Shown piece by piece: positions 42,115 to 51,202 of a stretch of DNA of 64,000 bases. Where the stretch lies: positions 1 through 64,000 of the forward strand of contig NZ_JAVRHO010000002.1 in NCBI RefSeq assembly GCF_031846515.1. The letters run 5' to 3'. A model generated the notes under the pieces. It did not search any database and had not been told where the DNA came from. It saw only the letters and a list, made by a program, of their open reading frames with translations. Source of the stretch: Autumnicola lenta. GTDB lineage: Bacteria; Bacteroidota; Bacteroidia; Flavobacteriales; Flavobacteriaceae. The translations under genes were made by a program, and so were the position numbers. How positions within the stretch are numbered: the first letter of the stretch is position 1; every line of letters begins with the position of its first letter.

Positions 42115-43629
42115 ATGGCTTCTATTTTCAGAAAAAACATTCCGCTTTTTCTTCTTATCCTCCTTGTAACAACCTCCTGCTCGAAGGATGATTCACCGGA
42201 AAGTTTTAACTTGTCCACCAATGTTGTTCCTGAGGAAGGGGGCTCTCTTTCAATTAATTCAGGCACCTACACAGACGGAGAGGAAGTAATAATTGCGGTT
42301 GATCCTTCAGAAGGTTTTAGGTTTAAAAACTGGGAAGGCGATTTGAGTGGAACGGACAATCCGGCAAAAATAAATATGAGCGGCGATAGGAATATCACCG
42401 CTGTTTTTGAAAAGAAAAATTATACTATAAGTTCAGAAATCATAGGAAAATGGTATATCCGGAATTCATCTGGAGAGTTACTTGTCCCTCAGAACCGAGG
42501 CACCAAACAGCAACCCCATGATGCCTGTACCCTCTACTCCCTTCAATTTACGAACGATGGCCGTTTTAGGTTAATAACTGAACAAGGTCAATTTACAGGT
42601 TTATATAACGTGACGGGCGAGGATTCCATTGATCTGGGAATAGGATTACTTCAGGGGGTAAATATTGCAGATGGTTCACTGCGGTTCAATATGGCTTTAA
42701 CAGCAGGATGTTCCTCAGAAAACATAGGATTACCTCTAACTTATGTACCCGATGATGCTTTTGAAAGTTACCTTATTCAAATTGAAAAGGATGATGTCCT
42801 GGATGATTTTGTCCTGACAGAAAATATTCTAAACATAACGGGTTTATCAATAGTAAACAATACTCTGTCTGACATGACGGGAATAGAAGATTTTGTGAAT
42901 TTACATTATTTAAGTCTTTTCACGACACCAGATATGAACAAAGAATATTCTCTGGATGTTTCGCAAAATAAAAACTTGCAATTAATTGAAATTGGAGGTT
43001 ATAGAATTAATGATATTGATCTTTCCCAGAACCCGCTGTTAGAAGATTTGAAGCTATATACTACCGATGTTAAAGAATTTGATCTAAAGAACAACGGACT
43101 TTTAAAGACACTTGTCCTCTACAATAATGGTGATCATCCTGAATTTCCCCTCGATTTGGACTTTACAATGAACCCTGCACTGGAGGAAATTGATATTGAA
43201 AACACCCGATTGGGAGAGGTGGATATTACAAAGAACCATGATTTGAAGCGCGTTGCGATCCTGGAAAGTGTGGATGATCTGAAGATGAATGGCTCCTATA
43301 ACGAACTCATCCATTTTTCAGTAACCGGTTCTTCCCCTTATGTAAGGAAAATAAATTTCGCTGACTTTCCTAACCTGGAAACACTTTATCTCTGTTATAG
43401 CAATACACTAGATCTTAATTCCAACTCTCAACTAAGGATCTTTAGTCTTGAAGAATTTGGAGGGACCAGAATTGATCTATCTGATAATCCCTTACTGGAA
43501 ATGGTTTTTATCAAACGTGCCCCTAATCTCTCGTGCATACAAGTAAGCGAGGAGCAGGAAGTTAAAATCGATTCAGAAATATTATACTTGAGCGCTAGAG
43601 AAATAGGTTATTCCGTGGAGTGTAATTGA
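42115..43629 (+). CDS. Surface lipoprotein with InlB-type repeat domain and leucine-rich-like repeats
   Basis: 504 residues. The signal peptide ends in the lipobox LVTTSC (Cys22), followed by SKDD. C-S-K-D-D fits the lipoprotein export signal that takes lipoproteins to the cell surface in Capnocytophaga and relatives. Residues ~33-100 (TNVVPEEGGSLSINSGTYTDG, GFRFKNWEGDLSG, NITAVFEKK) form a Listeria-Bacteroides (InlB B) repeat domain. Residues ~105-205 are a lipocalin-like stretch (GKWYIRNSSGELL, YSLQFTNDGRFRL). The C-terminal half has about ten irregular repeats of the form LSQNPLLEDLKL, LKNNGLLKTLVL, TMNPALEEIDI, a leucine-rich-repeat-like solenoid. Probably binds a ligand at the surface. 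It is monocistronic. Confidence 0.78.
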   Translation: MASIFRKNIPLFLLILLVTTSCSKDDSPESFNLSTNVVPEEGGSLSINSGTYTDGEEVIIAVDPSEGFRFKNWEGDLSGTDNPAKINMSGDRNITAVFEKKNYTISSEIIGKWYIRNSSGELLVPQNRGTKQQPHDACTLYSLQFTNDGRFRLITEQGQFTGLYNVTGEDSIDLGIGLLQGVNIADGSLRFNMALTAGCSSENIGLPLTYVPDDAFESYLIQIEKDDVLDDFVLTENILNITGLSIVNNTLSDMTGIEDFVNLHYLSLFTTPDMNKEYSLDVSQNKNLQLIEIGGYRINDIDLSQNPLLEDLKLYTTDVKEFDLKNNGLLKTLVLYNNGDHPEFPLDLDFTMNPALEEIDIENTRLGEVDITKNHDLKRVAILESVDDLKMNGSYNELIHFSVTGSSPYVRKINFADFPNLETLYLCYSNTLDLNSNSQLRIFSLEEFGGTRIDLSDNPLLEMVFIKRAPNLSCIQVSEEQEVKIDSEILYLSAREIGYSVECN

Positions 43630-43662
43630 ATTTTTTCCTGTGCTATTTTTTACATGCAAACC

Positions 43663-43785
43663 TTAATTTTTATATAGTTCATCAATCATTCCCAGTTGTG
43701 ATATACATTCCAAAAGAGAGGCATGAGCATAAGCAAGGAACTTCAGGAAGTCCTGTTTATAAATAATTCTACGTCCATAACCTTC
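43663..43785 (-). pseudogene. Remnant of a four-helix-bundle (S23-type) protein gene
   Basis: The 348-bp gap between the lipoprotein and wzc contains a decayed minus-strand reading frame: [25 protein letters not shown], then [15 protein letters not shown] and TAA. EGYGRR, then a short stretch, DFLxFLxYAxxS and the Leu-rich end are the signature of 23S-rRNA intervening-sequence-type four-helix-bundle proteins. The N-terminal half is lost; just upstream the sequence still reads roughly 'NI' out of frame. The remainder of the gap shows nothing I can name. Confidence 0.75.
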
Positions 43786-43977
43786 CCAATGTTATCTTAT
43801 GCTCTTTGAAGATCTTCTCACCTCACTTCCCTATTCATAAAATCTAAACTTCGGGAGTTAGATGGAAACCTTATGAATCTCTATGCTATAAGTAAAGGCA
43901 AGATTATAAATATTCAAGTTTTTGTAACTCTTTGTTGTTTCCATATTTGAGCCTAGCGAAAAACCCACAACTGCAAA

Positions 43978-46446
43978 CTACTCAAAATTCCTCATAAACT
44001 TATTCCAGCTTTTCTTCATTTGAGCCATTTTGGAAGGGGCTTCTCCGTAGTAGCCTTTTGCATATCTGTTATAACCGTAGCCATAACCATAACCGTAACC
44101 ATAGCCGTAACCATAACCATACTTCGCTCTATGTACAAAATGATTTAGCACAAAGCTGATATTTTTTAATTCCCCTTTCTGGTATTTTCCGTTTATCGTT
44201 TCCAGCATTCCACGTTTAGTATAATCCTGCCTGATAAGGTACAGTGTAGCATCGGCATATTTAACCAGGTTTAAAGCATCGGCAACCATTCCGATAGGCG
44301 GGGAATCCAGGATGATATAATCATATTTCTGTCGTAATTCCTCCATCAGCCTGTCCATTTGCTCGGTAAGCAGCAATTCTGAAGGGTTTGGAGGTACAGG
44401 CCCCGCTGTAATAACATCAAGATTTTTTATTTCGCTTTTCTGAATTATTTCCTGGGAAGTAGCTTCTGAAATCAGGTAATTTACAATTCCCAATTCATTG
44501 TCTAATTTAAAATCATCGAAAATTTTCGGTTTCCTTAAATCCACCCCTACCAGTACAGTCTTCTTATCACTCATTGCAAAAACCGTAGCCAGGTTCATCG
44601 CGCAAAAGGTTTTTCCTTCTCCCGAAACCGAAGAAGTTACCAGCAACGTCTTTGAGCCGGTTACTCCCTGTTTTTTGTACATAAACTGAAGACTGGAACG
44701 AATTCCCCTAAAACTTTCTGCAACAGAAGATTTCGGACTTGAATAAACAGCGAGATTAGAGTCAAGTTTACTTTTTCCAATTAGTCCCAGGATAGGCACC
44801 GGGGACAGGCGGGTAACTTCCTGCGCATTAAGAATATTGGTATTCAGAAAGACCAGCAGGAATACGAAAGTTAAAGGAATAACCCCGCCAACCATTACCG
44901 CCATTACGTAATTTAACTGAGTATTGGGACCAATCTGCCCGCCACCGGTATCTTTGGCTTTGTCTATCACCATTACGTCACTTACGTTTGCGGCTTTTAC
45001 TAACCCGGCTTCACTGCGCTTTTCAAGAAAGAGATTATAAGTTTTCTCGCTGATACTGTATTTACGCTGAATCTTCAGAAGGTCCTGCTCTTCCTGCGGC
45101 AACTTCTTTATTTCAGCTTCAAACCCGGCAATTTTCCTGTTAATATCAGAGAGCTCTTCCCCTAAAAGTCCGCGGGAAGAACTTATATTTTCAACAAGAA
45201 TAGATTTTACCGAATTTATCTGCCGGTCGATATCAGAGAAAGCAGGAGCCCCTTCTTTTAAAGAGTACTGATAATTACTGCGCTGTTCAGCCAGTTGCAC
45301 TATCTTATTTACACCACTTACAATACTTCCCTCACTTATTCCGGCAACAGAAGGTGCGGGAACGCTGGAATAATCACTTCTGGTTTCCAGGTAAGTCTTC
45401 AGGGTTTCATAATAAGCCAGCTGTCTTCTTATATCCTCCTTTCGCACATCCAGAGTAGACAGCTTATTTGAAATTTCACTGCTTTCCGCAGAAATATCCA
45501 GAATAGCATTTTCATTTCGAAAATCATTCAGCTCGTTCTCCACCACCTGCAGTTCCCGTGATTTAATCGCCAAACTACTATCGATAAACCTGATGGTTTT
45601 TGTGGCAAAAAGATTCTTCCGCGCCAGCATATTTTCGCTTAACACGGCAACAGACCCGTTCAGATAGTCCACAAGTCGGGTTTTATTATTTCCGGTTTGG
45701 CTTAATCGTAAAACAGAGGAACCGTTATTGTCGGTTGCCACGTTAACAGATCTATACCTCCCCACTGCGGAATCGAAATTCAGGAAGCTCACATAAAACG
45801 GTTTCCCCGCCTGCAGAGCATGATCTGTACGTGTAACTATACCACTAAAAAAAGGAAGGTTTACAGGCTCGCCCACCCTGAAACTCTGAGAGAATTCCCG
45901 GTTATTTACAGGAACAGATTTTTTCTCTTTGCTTCTGAAATTCTGAACAGATATACTTTCTGGTAAATCAGCTTTAATTAAAAAATTCACTGAATCCTGA
46001 AAAGTTACCGCAAAAGTTGTATTTAGAGCCTGATAGGCGCTGGTATCGACTAAAATTTCAAAGGGAGCTTTTCCGTAGGCATCAACACGCTGATATTCGC
46101 CATCCTCCAGGTACTGCACATAAAACTGAAGCCGCTCCACCACTTCCTCATTATGGGACCTGGACCTGAGAATCGTGACTGCAGTATTTACCTTGTCTGA
46201 TGTTCCTCCCCAGTTAAAAGTAAGACTGGTATTTGTCGTGAAAAATGGATTTTGATCATCCTTAATGCTAATGCTATTGTCCATCCTGTAGACAGGAAGC
46301 TTCCTCACATTGTTATAATAGGCAACGGCAAAACTTATTGCTATAGAAAGTAATATTAACTTCCAGTAACTTATAACTTTTAGAACAAAACCTTTAAAAT
46401 CGAAGGTTGAGCCTACGTCTGATATGTGATCATCTTCATGTGCCAT
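43978..46446 (-). CDS. wzc: Polysaccharide co-polymerase/tyrosine autokinase (Wzc type)
   Basis: 822 residues. An inner-membrane chain-length regulator with cytoplasmic BY-kinase. Helix 1 (WKLILLSIAISFAVAYYNN) is near 28-46, a periplasmic coiled-coil-rich domain spans ~50-510, and helix 2 (YVMAVMVGGVIPLTFVFLLVFL) is near 515-537. The kinase has Walker A SSVSGEGKTFCAMNLA near 605, Walker A' VLVGVDLRKPKIF near 635 and Walker B YIILDSPPIGMVADA near 712. The C-terminal tyrosine cluster is a (Gly-Tyr)n run, KYGYGYGYG...YNRYAKGYYGEA near 775-800, encoded by a 6-bp tandem repeat. It follows wza by 1 bp. A cycling phosphorylation of this tail controls polymer length in homologues. Confidence 0.94.
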   Translation of the reverse strand: MAHEDDHISDVGSTFDFKGFVLKVISYWKLILLSIAISFAVAYYNNVRKLPVYRMDNSISIKDDQNPFFTTNTSLTFNWGGTSDKVNTAVTILRSRSHNEEVVERLQFYVQYLEDGEYQRVDAYGKAPFEILVDTSAYQALNTTFAVTFQDSVNFLIKADLPESISVQNFRSKEKKSVPVNNREFSQSFRVGEPVNLPFFSGIVTRTDHALQAGKPFYVSFLNFDSAVGRYRSVNVATDNNGSSVLRLSQTGNNKTRLVDYLNGSVAVLSENMLARKNLFATKTIRFIDSSLAIKSRELQVVENELNDFRNENAILDISAESSEISNKLSTLDVRKEDIRRQLAYYETLKTYLETRSDYSSVPAPSVAGISEGSIVSGVNKIVQLAEQRSNYQYSLKEGAPAFSDIDRQINSVKSILVENISSSRGLLGEELSDINRKIAGFEAEIKKLPQEEQDLLKIQRKYSISEKTYNLFLEKRSEAGLVKAANVSDVMVIDKAKDTGGGQIGPNTQLNYVMAVMVGGVIPLTFVFLLVFLNTNILNAQEVTRLSPVPILGLIGKSKLDSNLAVYSSPKSSVAESFRGIRSSLQFMYKKQGVTGSKTLLVTSSVSGEGKTFCAMNLATVFAMSDKKTVLVGVDLRKPKIFDDFKLDNELGIVNYLISEATSQEIIQKSEIKNLDVITAGPVPPNPSELLLTEQMDRLMEELRQKYDYIILDSPPIGMVADALNLVKYADATLYLIRQDYTKRGMLETINGKYQKGELKNISFVLNHFVHRAKYGYGYGYGYGYGYGYGYNRYAKGYYGEAPSKMAQMKKSWNKFMRNFE
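44071..44121 (-). repeat. 6-bp tandem repeat encoding the Gly-Tyr tail of Wzc
   Basis: Seventeen codons alternate TAT/TAC and GGT/GGC, eight Tyr-Gly units plus a final Tyr (nine tyrosines). Slippage by one 6-bp unit would change the tyrosine count by one without a frameshift. Confidence 0.9.
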
Positions 46447-46447
46447 T

Positions 46448-47236
46448 CTATCTGCTAAAAATCAGTACAACTGAGGTTATTAAAGTAAAAATAGTAGCAA
46501 TCGTCCTGAAGGATTCCAATCCCGTAGTTCCAAAACCAAGCGCCTTTTGAGGTAAAGGATTTACTATAATCACGTCGTTAGGCTGAATATAATAATAGGG
46601 GCTGGAAGTGGCTTCTATACTCGTAACATCTATGGTATGGATTTCCTCTCCCTGTGGATATTGCCTTACGATCTTCACATTTTGGCGATCCCCCACATCG
46701 GTAATTCCGCCTGCATTTGCAATTGCTTCTATAATTGTTACCTGCTCTTTGTAAATCACCTGACTCCCGGAGCCAATTTCCCCCAAGGTGGTATACCTGA
46801 TTCCTGCAAGTTTAACGGTTACAAATAAATTCGCCTCTTCTCGGAAATATTGCTGTAACAGCTCCTTTTCTATCTTCTCCCTCACCTCCTCTACCGTGTA
46901 GCCCAACACATTCAGCTCACCAAGCGTAGGTACACGTATATTTCCGTGATCATCTACCGTAAAACCATCAAAATAAACGTTTTCTTCTGTCGTGGCATTG
47001 GGATTTGCTTCTCCTATAGGATTAAACATCCCTACTAATTCCTGGTCCAGGGCCTTTACGCGGATACTTAAAAGATCTCCAATCTGAATTCTGTAAGGCT
47101 TCTTTAATCTTTGCACTTTTATGATACTGTCTACTGTATCAGAATTATCCTGAAGGTAACTCAGTTTTTTAGTAGAGATACACGACGAAAAGGAAAGTAT
47201 CATCGCTAAAAGGAAAAGCAAGGCTCTAAACTTCAT
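46448..47236 (-). CDS. wza: Outer-membrane polysaccharide export lipoprotein (Wza type)
   Basis: 262 residues from MKFRALLFLLAMILSFSSC. An earlier Met four codons upstream is less likely. The lipobox ends at Cys near 19, followed by ISTKKLSYLQD. The Poly_export (PES) domain is YRIQIGDLLSIRVKALDQELVG near 53, with FTVDDHGNIRVPTLGELNVLGYTVEEVREKI near 95. A SLBB domain follows (VKLAGIRYTTLGEIGSGSQVIY near 145 and IIEAIANAGGITDVGDRQNVKIVR near 170). A C-terminal hydrophobic helix (FRTIATIFTLITSVVLIF) completes the usual Bacteroidetes form. Begins the wza-wzc operon with its own promoter. Confidence 0.93.
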   Translation of the reverse strand: MKFRALLFLLAMILSFSSCISTKKLSYLQDNSDTVDSIIKVQRLKKPYRIQIGDLLSIRVKALDQELVGMFNPIGEANPNATTEENVYFDGFTVDDHGNIRVPTLGELNVLGYTVEEVREKIEKELLQQYFREEANLFVTVKLAGIRYTTLGEIGSGSQVIYKEQVTIIEAIANAGGITDVGDRQNVKIVRQYPQGEEIHTIDVTSIEATSSPYYYIQPNDVIIVNPLPQKALGFGTTGLESFRTIATIFTLITSVVLIFSR

Positions 47237-47258
47237 ATTATCATTCACAAACTATTAA

Positions 47259-47288
47259 CAAATATAGTTTTTGTGGGTTAATATCAAA
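47259..47288 (-). promoter_or_regulatory. Bacteroidetes-type promoter of wza-wzc
   Basis: On the minus strand TTTG (47285-47288), 18 nt, then TATATTTG (47259-47266). Predicted transcription start is about 15 nt before the wza ATG. Confidence 0.6.
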
Positions 47289-47373
47289 AGTATAATTTCT
47301 TTAACTTAAAAATTAATATCTAAATACGGTGAATTGATTATTAAATGATTAGTAGAAAGTTAAAAAAAAGTTT

Positions 47374-47478
47374 GGGGTTCGGAGTTTGGAGTTCGGAGTC
47401 TTGTTTCTTGCTTCCTGAGTCCTGGCTCAGCTCTTTACCTATGAACTCTTCACTCTTCACTCTTCACTCTTCACTTTT
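47374..47478. repeat. Composite 7-bp repeat array between wza and trkH
   Basis: GGGGTTC, GGAGTTT, GGAGTTC, GGAGTCT (47374-47401) run into TGTTTCT, TGCTTCC, TGAGTCC, TGGCTCA and, after a short break, AACTCTT followed by CACTCTT three times and CACTTTT (47444-47478). The phase is seven throughout although the unit changes three times. Confidence 0.8.
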
Positions 47479-47489
47479 TTCCTCAACAT

Positions 47490-48986
47490 TTACCTGTTTC
47501 TCCAGAAGAAAGGAGTGAGGATTATGAGTACTGTAAAGAGCTCAAGCCTCCCGATAAGCATTAAAAAAGCGCACCACCACTTTCCGAAATCGGGTAGCAT
47601 ATCAAAGTTATTCACAGGGCTAAGGCCGCCAAAAGCAGGACCAATATTACCCAGGGAAGAAGCAGCACCACCAATAGCAGTTTCAAAATCAAGATCCAAA
47701 GAAGCAAGTACCACCGCCCCTATTATAAAGGACAGCATATAAAGAATAAAGAAACCAAGAATGTTAAATACGATTTCTTTACTAATCGATTTTTTATTGA
47801 AACGTACCGGAAGAATGGCGTTTGGGTGAAGCGTCCTTTTAAATTCAATCATTCCGTTTTTGATCATAATAATATGCCGCATCACTTTGACACCACCCGC
47901 TGTAGAACCTGCAGAACCGCCCAGGAAAAACATCCCGAAGAAGAAGATCGTCAGGAACGGCGTCCACATAGTATAATCAGCTGAAACAAATCCTGTGGTT
48001 GTTATTACCGCCAGAACCTGAAATAGTGAATGTCTGAAGGCACTTTCTGCCTCTCCCCAAACCATGGGATGATCTATGGAAGACAAGCCTACATCTGCCT
48101 GGAAATAAATGATAAGAGCAGCAATAATTGTAAATGAAGCAATGAAATAAAAGTACCATCTAAATTCATCATCATGCAAAACCCGCTGAACTTTTCCTTT
48201 AAAACTAAAGTAACTCATAACGAAGTTACTTCCTGCGAGGAACATAAATAATATGATAATATACTGAATGATGGGCTGATCATTCCAATAAGCTACGCTG
48301 GCATTTTTTGTCGAAAAACCTCCAGTCGAAAGGGTACTAAGAGCATGATTTGCCGCATCAAAGAGATTCATTCCTGCCACTTTCAGCAAAATAGTTTCAG
48401 CTATTGTATAGCTAACATAAATAAGCCACAGTCGTTTAGCAGTATCTGTTATCCGAGGTTTCAATTTATCAGCACTTGGGCCGGGAGCTTCCGCTGCAAA
48501 AAGCTGCATTCCTCCAATACCCAGTAATGGCAGAATAGCTATGGCCAAGACGATAATTCCCATTCCTCCTATCCAGTGCGTAAGACTGCGCCAAAAGAGG
48601 ATTCCCTTGGGCACCACTTCAATATCATTTAAAATGGAGGCACCGGTGGTGGTATATCCTGACATGGTTTCAAAAAAAGCGTTGGTAAACCTTGGAATAG
48701 ATTCACTTATCACATATGGAAGCGTACCACTCAAGGCCATAAAAATCCATCCAAAAGTCACAATTATATAACCTTCTCTCTGCTTCATGTCCTTGTTGTG
48801 TCCCCGGGTAGAAAACATTAACAAGGTTCCAACAAAAAGCGTGATTAATGCTGATGTGGATATTTCCATGGTCACACCATCTTCGTAGTACCAACTTACG
48901 AGAACAGCGGTTAACATAAAGCCTCCATTGCAAATTAGCAACAGGCCCATGACATGCATAATAATCTGATAGTTAAGCCTTGGCAT
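47490..48986 (-). CDS. trkH: Potassium uptake channel subunit TrkH/KtrB
   Basis: 498 residues, polytopic K+ translocating subunit with four pore repeats. Selectivity filters can be seen as TMSGYTTTGASIL near 108, ALSTLSTGGFSTKNASV near 215, AVITTTGFVSADY near 325 and SLGNIGPAFGGL near 440, each with the central Gly. WRSLTHWIGGMGIIVLAIAIL near 128 is a family landmark. Its start overlaps the trkA stop (TAATG), so the two are coupled and form one K+ uptake system. Confidence 0.95.
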   Translation of the reverse strand: MPRLNYQIIMHVMGLLLICNGGFMLTAVLVSWYYEDGVTMEISTSALITLFVGTLLMFSTRGHNKDMKQREGYIIVTFGWIFMALSGTLPYVISESIPRFTNAFFETMSGYTTTGASILNDIEVVPKGILFWRSLTHWIGGMGIIVLAIAILPLLGIGGMQLFAAEAPGPSADKLKPRITDTAKRLWLIYVSYTIAETILLKVAGMNLFDAANHALSTLSTGGFSTKNASVAYWNDQPIIQYIIILFMFLAGSNFVMSYFSFKGKVQRVLHDDEFRWYFYFIASFTIIAALIIYFQADVGLSSIDHPMVWGEAESAFRHSLFQVLAVITTTGFVSADYTMWTPFLTIFFFGMFFLGGSAGSTAGGVKVMRHIIMIKNGMIEFKRTLHPNAILPVRFNKKSISKEIVFNILGFFILYMLSFIIGAVVLASLDLDFETAIGGAASSLGNIGPAFGGLSPVNNFDMLPDFGKWWCAFLMLIGRLELFTVLIILTPFFWRNR

Positions 48987-50335
48987 TACAAAAATAATTT
49001 TTCGACTTTACCTATAGAACGGGGAAGACAACAGACTACAATCCTGTCGCCGGATTTTATATGAAATTCCCCTAATGCAATAACTCCTACTCCATTCCTA
49101 ATGATGCCTCCAATAATAGCTGAACGGGGAAATTCTATATCTTTAATTTTCTTGTCACAAACCTGAGAGTTTGGTTTTACAATAAATTCCAGCAACTCTG
49201 CATTCATGTTGTTCAGCTTTGTCATAGCCACAACCTCTCCTTTTCTAATATACCTGAAGATATTATTTGCAGCCAGGAGCTTTTTGTTGATAAGGGTATC
49301 TATTCCAATAGAGTGACTTAACTGAAAATAATCCATATTCTCTACCAGGGAAATTGTCTTTTTGACACTCTTCGATTTGGCAACCAAGCAGGACATGATA
49401 TTTGTTTCAGAATTTCCGGTAACAGCTATAAAAGCATCCATATCATGAATATTCTCCTCTTCTAAAAGTTCTACGTTTCTACCATCACCATTAATAATTA
49501 GAGTATTTGGAAGCTCATCTGCGAGATCGTAAGCTTTTTCTTTATTACTCTCTACTAATTTTACATGAAAATTATTGCGACATAGATCCCTGGCAGTTTT
49601 ACGTCCAATCTTACTCCCTCCCAGGATCATTACATTTTTTATTTCCTGTTTAACTTTTCCTGTGAGTTTGTAAAGTTCCTCCACGCCATTCTCTACGGTG
49701 ACAAAATAAACCTGATCACCTTCCTTAAATTGCGTGTCACCCCTGGGAATGAGTGTATATTGAGTACCATATCTTTGTATAGCTATAGGGACAAAGTTAA
49801 GTTGAGGAAAAATTTCAGCTGCTTCTTTTACGGTTTTTCCCACGAAAAGTGCAGTCCTGGAAAGATTTAAACCAATCATTGTTAATGCTCCATCTTCAAA
49901 TTCGTAGCTATCATTAAAGGCAGACTGGTTTAAAAGAAGTTCTATTTCCCTGGCTGCTAAAGCCTCTGGAGAAATTAATTCATCTATACCAAATTTCACA
50001 AACCCAATTTCTTCTTTATTCTCCAGGAATTCAGTATTGGAAATTCGGGCAATAGTCCTTTTTGCACCCAATTGCTTCGCAAGTACACATACGGTAATAT
50101 TAGTAGCTTCGCTGGAAGTAACAGCTATTACCATATCTGAATATTTAACCTGGGCATCTTTTAAAATACTTATGGAGGTAGCATTACCTTTAATGGTCCT
50201 AATATCCAGATGAGTGTCGGCGTATTGTAGGTGGTCGCGGCTGGTGTCAATAAGCGTAATATCCTGCGATTCAAACGACAATAATTTTGCCAAATGAAAT
50301 CCAACTTCACCCGCTCCAGCGATAACTATTTTCAT
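48986..50335 (-). CDS. trkA: Potassium uptake regulatory subunit TrkA
   Basis: 449 residues from MKIVIAGAGEVGFHLAKLL; a Met ten codons upstream precedes the conserved nucleotide-binding strand and is rejected. Two tandem RCK modules: the first Rossmann GAGEVG at residue 7, then a TrkA-C domain near 140-215; the second begins VMILGGSKIGRKTARDLC near 225, with another TrkA-C near 375-449 (GDRIVVCCLPRSIGKVEKLF). Binds NAD(H)/ATP and gates TrkH. Full length as in E. coli TrkA. Confidence 0.95.
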   Translation of the reverse strand: MKIVIAGAGEVGFHLAKLLSFESQDITLIDTSRDHLQYADTHLDIRTIKGNATSISILKDAQVKYSDMVIAVTSSEATNITVCVLAKQLGAKRTIARISNTEFLENKEEIGFVKFGIDELISPEALAAREIELLLNQSAFNDSYEFEDGALTMIGLNLSRTALFVGKTVKEAAEIFPQLNFVPIAIQRYGTQYTLIPRGDTQFKEGDQVYFVTVENGVEELYKLTGKVKQEIKNVMILGGSKIGRKTARDLCRNNFHVKLVESNKEKAYDLADELPNTLIINGDGRNVELLEEENIHDMDAFIAVTGNSETNIMSCLVAKSKSVKKTISLVENMDYFQLSHSIGIDTLINKKLLAANNIFRYIRKGEVVAMTKLNNMNAELLEFIVKPNSQVCDKKIKDIEFPRSAIIGGIIRNGVGVIALGEFHIKSGDRIVVCCLPRSIGKVEKLFL

Positions 50336-50362
50336 ATAAAAACTTGAAATTGTACGAAACAA

Positions 50363-50391
50363 CAAAGGTAAGTTATTATCGTGAAATTCAA
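50363..50391 (-). promoter_or_regulatory. Bacteroidetes-type promoter of trkA-trkH
   Basis: Minus strand TTG (50389-50391), 18 nt, then TACCTTTG (50363-50370), an exact TAnnTTTG. The start codon is 28 nt downstream. Confidence 0.6.
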
Positions 50392-50450
50392 CATTCTGAA
50401 TGTTAAGAACAAAATATTACTCTAAGATGAGACATTTATACCATAACATG

Positions 50451-50458
50451 TATCTTTG
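50451..50458 (+). promoter_or_regulatory. -7 box upstream of ubiE/menG
   Basis: TATCTTTG matches TAnnTTTG and lies 14 nt before the GTG start of the methyltransferase gene. No clear -33 TTTG is seen at the usual distance. Confidence 0.4.
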
Positions 50459-50472
50459 AAAAAAAATTAGAA

Positions 50473-51198
50473 GTGAGTAAAAAAGTTACTTCATATAAAG
50501 GATCCAGACTTAAGAAGAAACAAGTTGAAGAGATGTTTGATAATATCTCTGGTAATTACGACGGGCTTAACCGTGTCATTTCCCTGGGAACTGATGAGAA
50601 ATGGAGACGTAAGGTCGTGGCGCTTGTAACAGCCCGCAGGCCAAAAACAATCTTGGATATAGCAACAGGCACAGGTGATTTGGCTATAAAAATGGTCAAT
50701 TCAGGAGCGGAAAAAATTGTTGGCCTGGATCTTTCTGAAGGAATGTTGGCTGTAGGACGAAAGAAAATCAGCAAAAAGAACCTGGGGCAAAAAATAGAAA
50801 TGATACGGGGTGATTCTGAAGCACTCCCTTTTGAAGACAATTCTTTTGATGCTATTACAGTAGCTTTTGGAGTGAGAAATTTTGAAAATCTTGAAAAAGG
50901 ACTAAAGGAGATATTTCGGGTTTTGAGTCCGGATGGAATTTTCGTGGTCCTTGAGACATCGGTTCCGACAAAGTTTCCTTTTAAACAAGGCTATAGATTG
51001 TATTCCAGCCTGATTCTGCCCCTGGTAGGAAAATTTTTTTCCAAAGATCAGAACGCATATTCCTATTTAAGCAAAAGCGCTGCAAGTTTTCCTTATGGTC
51101 AGGCATTCAACAATATTTTAAAGAAATCAGGGTTTACTAATATAGAAGACAAACCTCAAACCTTTGGGGTCGCCACGATATATGTGGCTACAAAATAA
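50473..51198 (+). CDS. ubiE: Demethylmenaquinone methyltransferase (UbiE/MenG)
   Basis: 241 residues from a GTG start ([20 protein letters not shown]). C-methylates demethylmenaquinone in the last step of menaquinone synthesis; bacteroidetes use menaquinone. Motifs: [28 protein letters not shown] near 21-48, the SAM site [15 protein letters not shown] near 62, GLDLSEGML near 84, [16 protein letters not shown] near 114 and [17 protein letters not shown] near 131. The end overlaps an unused upstream extension of porT; the next gene's real start is 4 bp after the stop. Confidence 0.95.
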   Translation: MSKKVTSYKGSRLKKKQVEEMFDNISGNYDGLNRVISLGTDEKWRRKVVALVTARRPKTILDIATGTGDLAIKMVNSGAEKIVGLDLSEGMLAVGRKKISKKNLGQKIEMIRGDSEALPFEDNSFDAITVAFGVRNFENLEKGLKEIFRVLSPDGIFVVLETSVPTKFPFKQGYRLYSSLILPLVGKFFSKDQNAYSYLSKSAASFPYGQAFNNILKKSGFTNIEDKPQTFGVATIYVATK

Positions 51199-51202
51199 TT
51201 AT

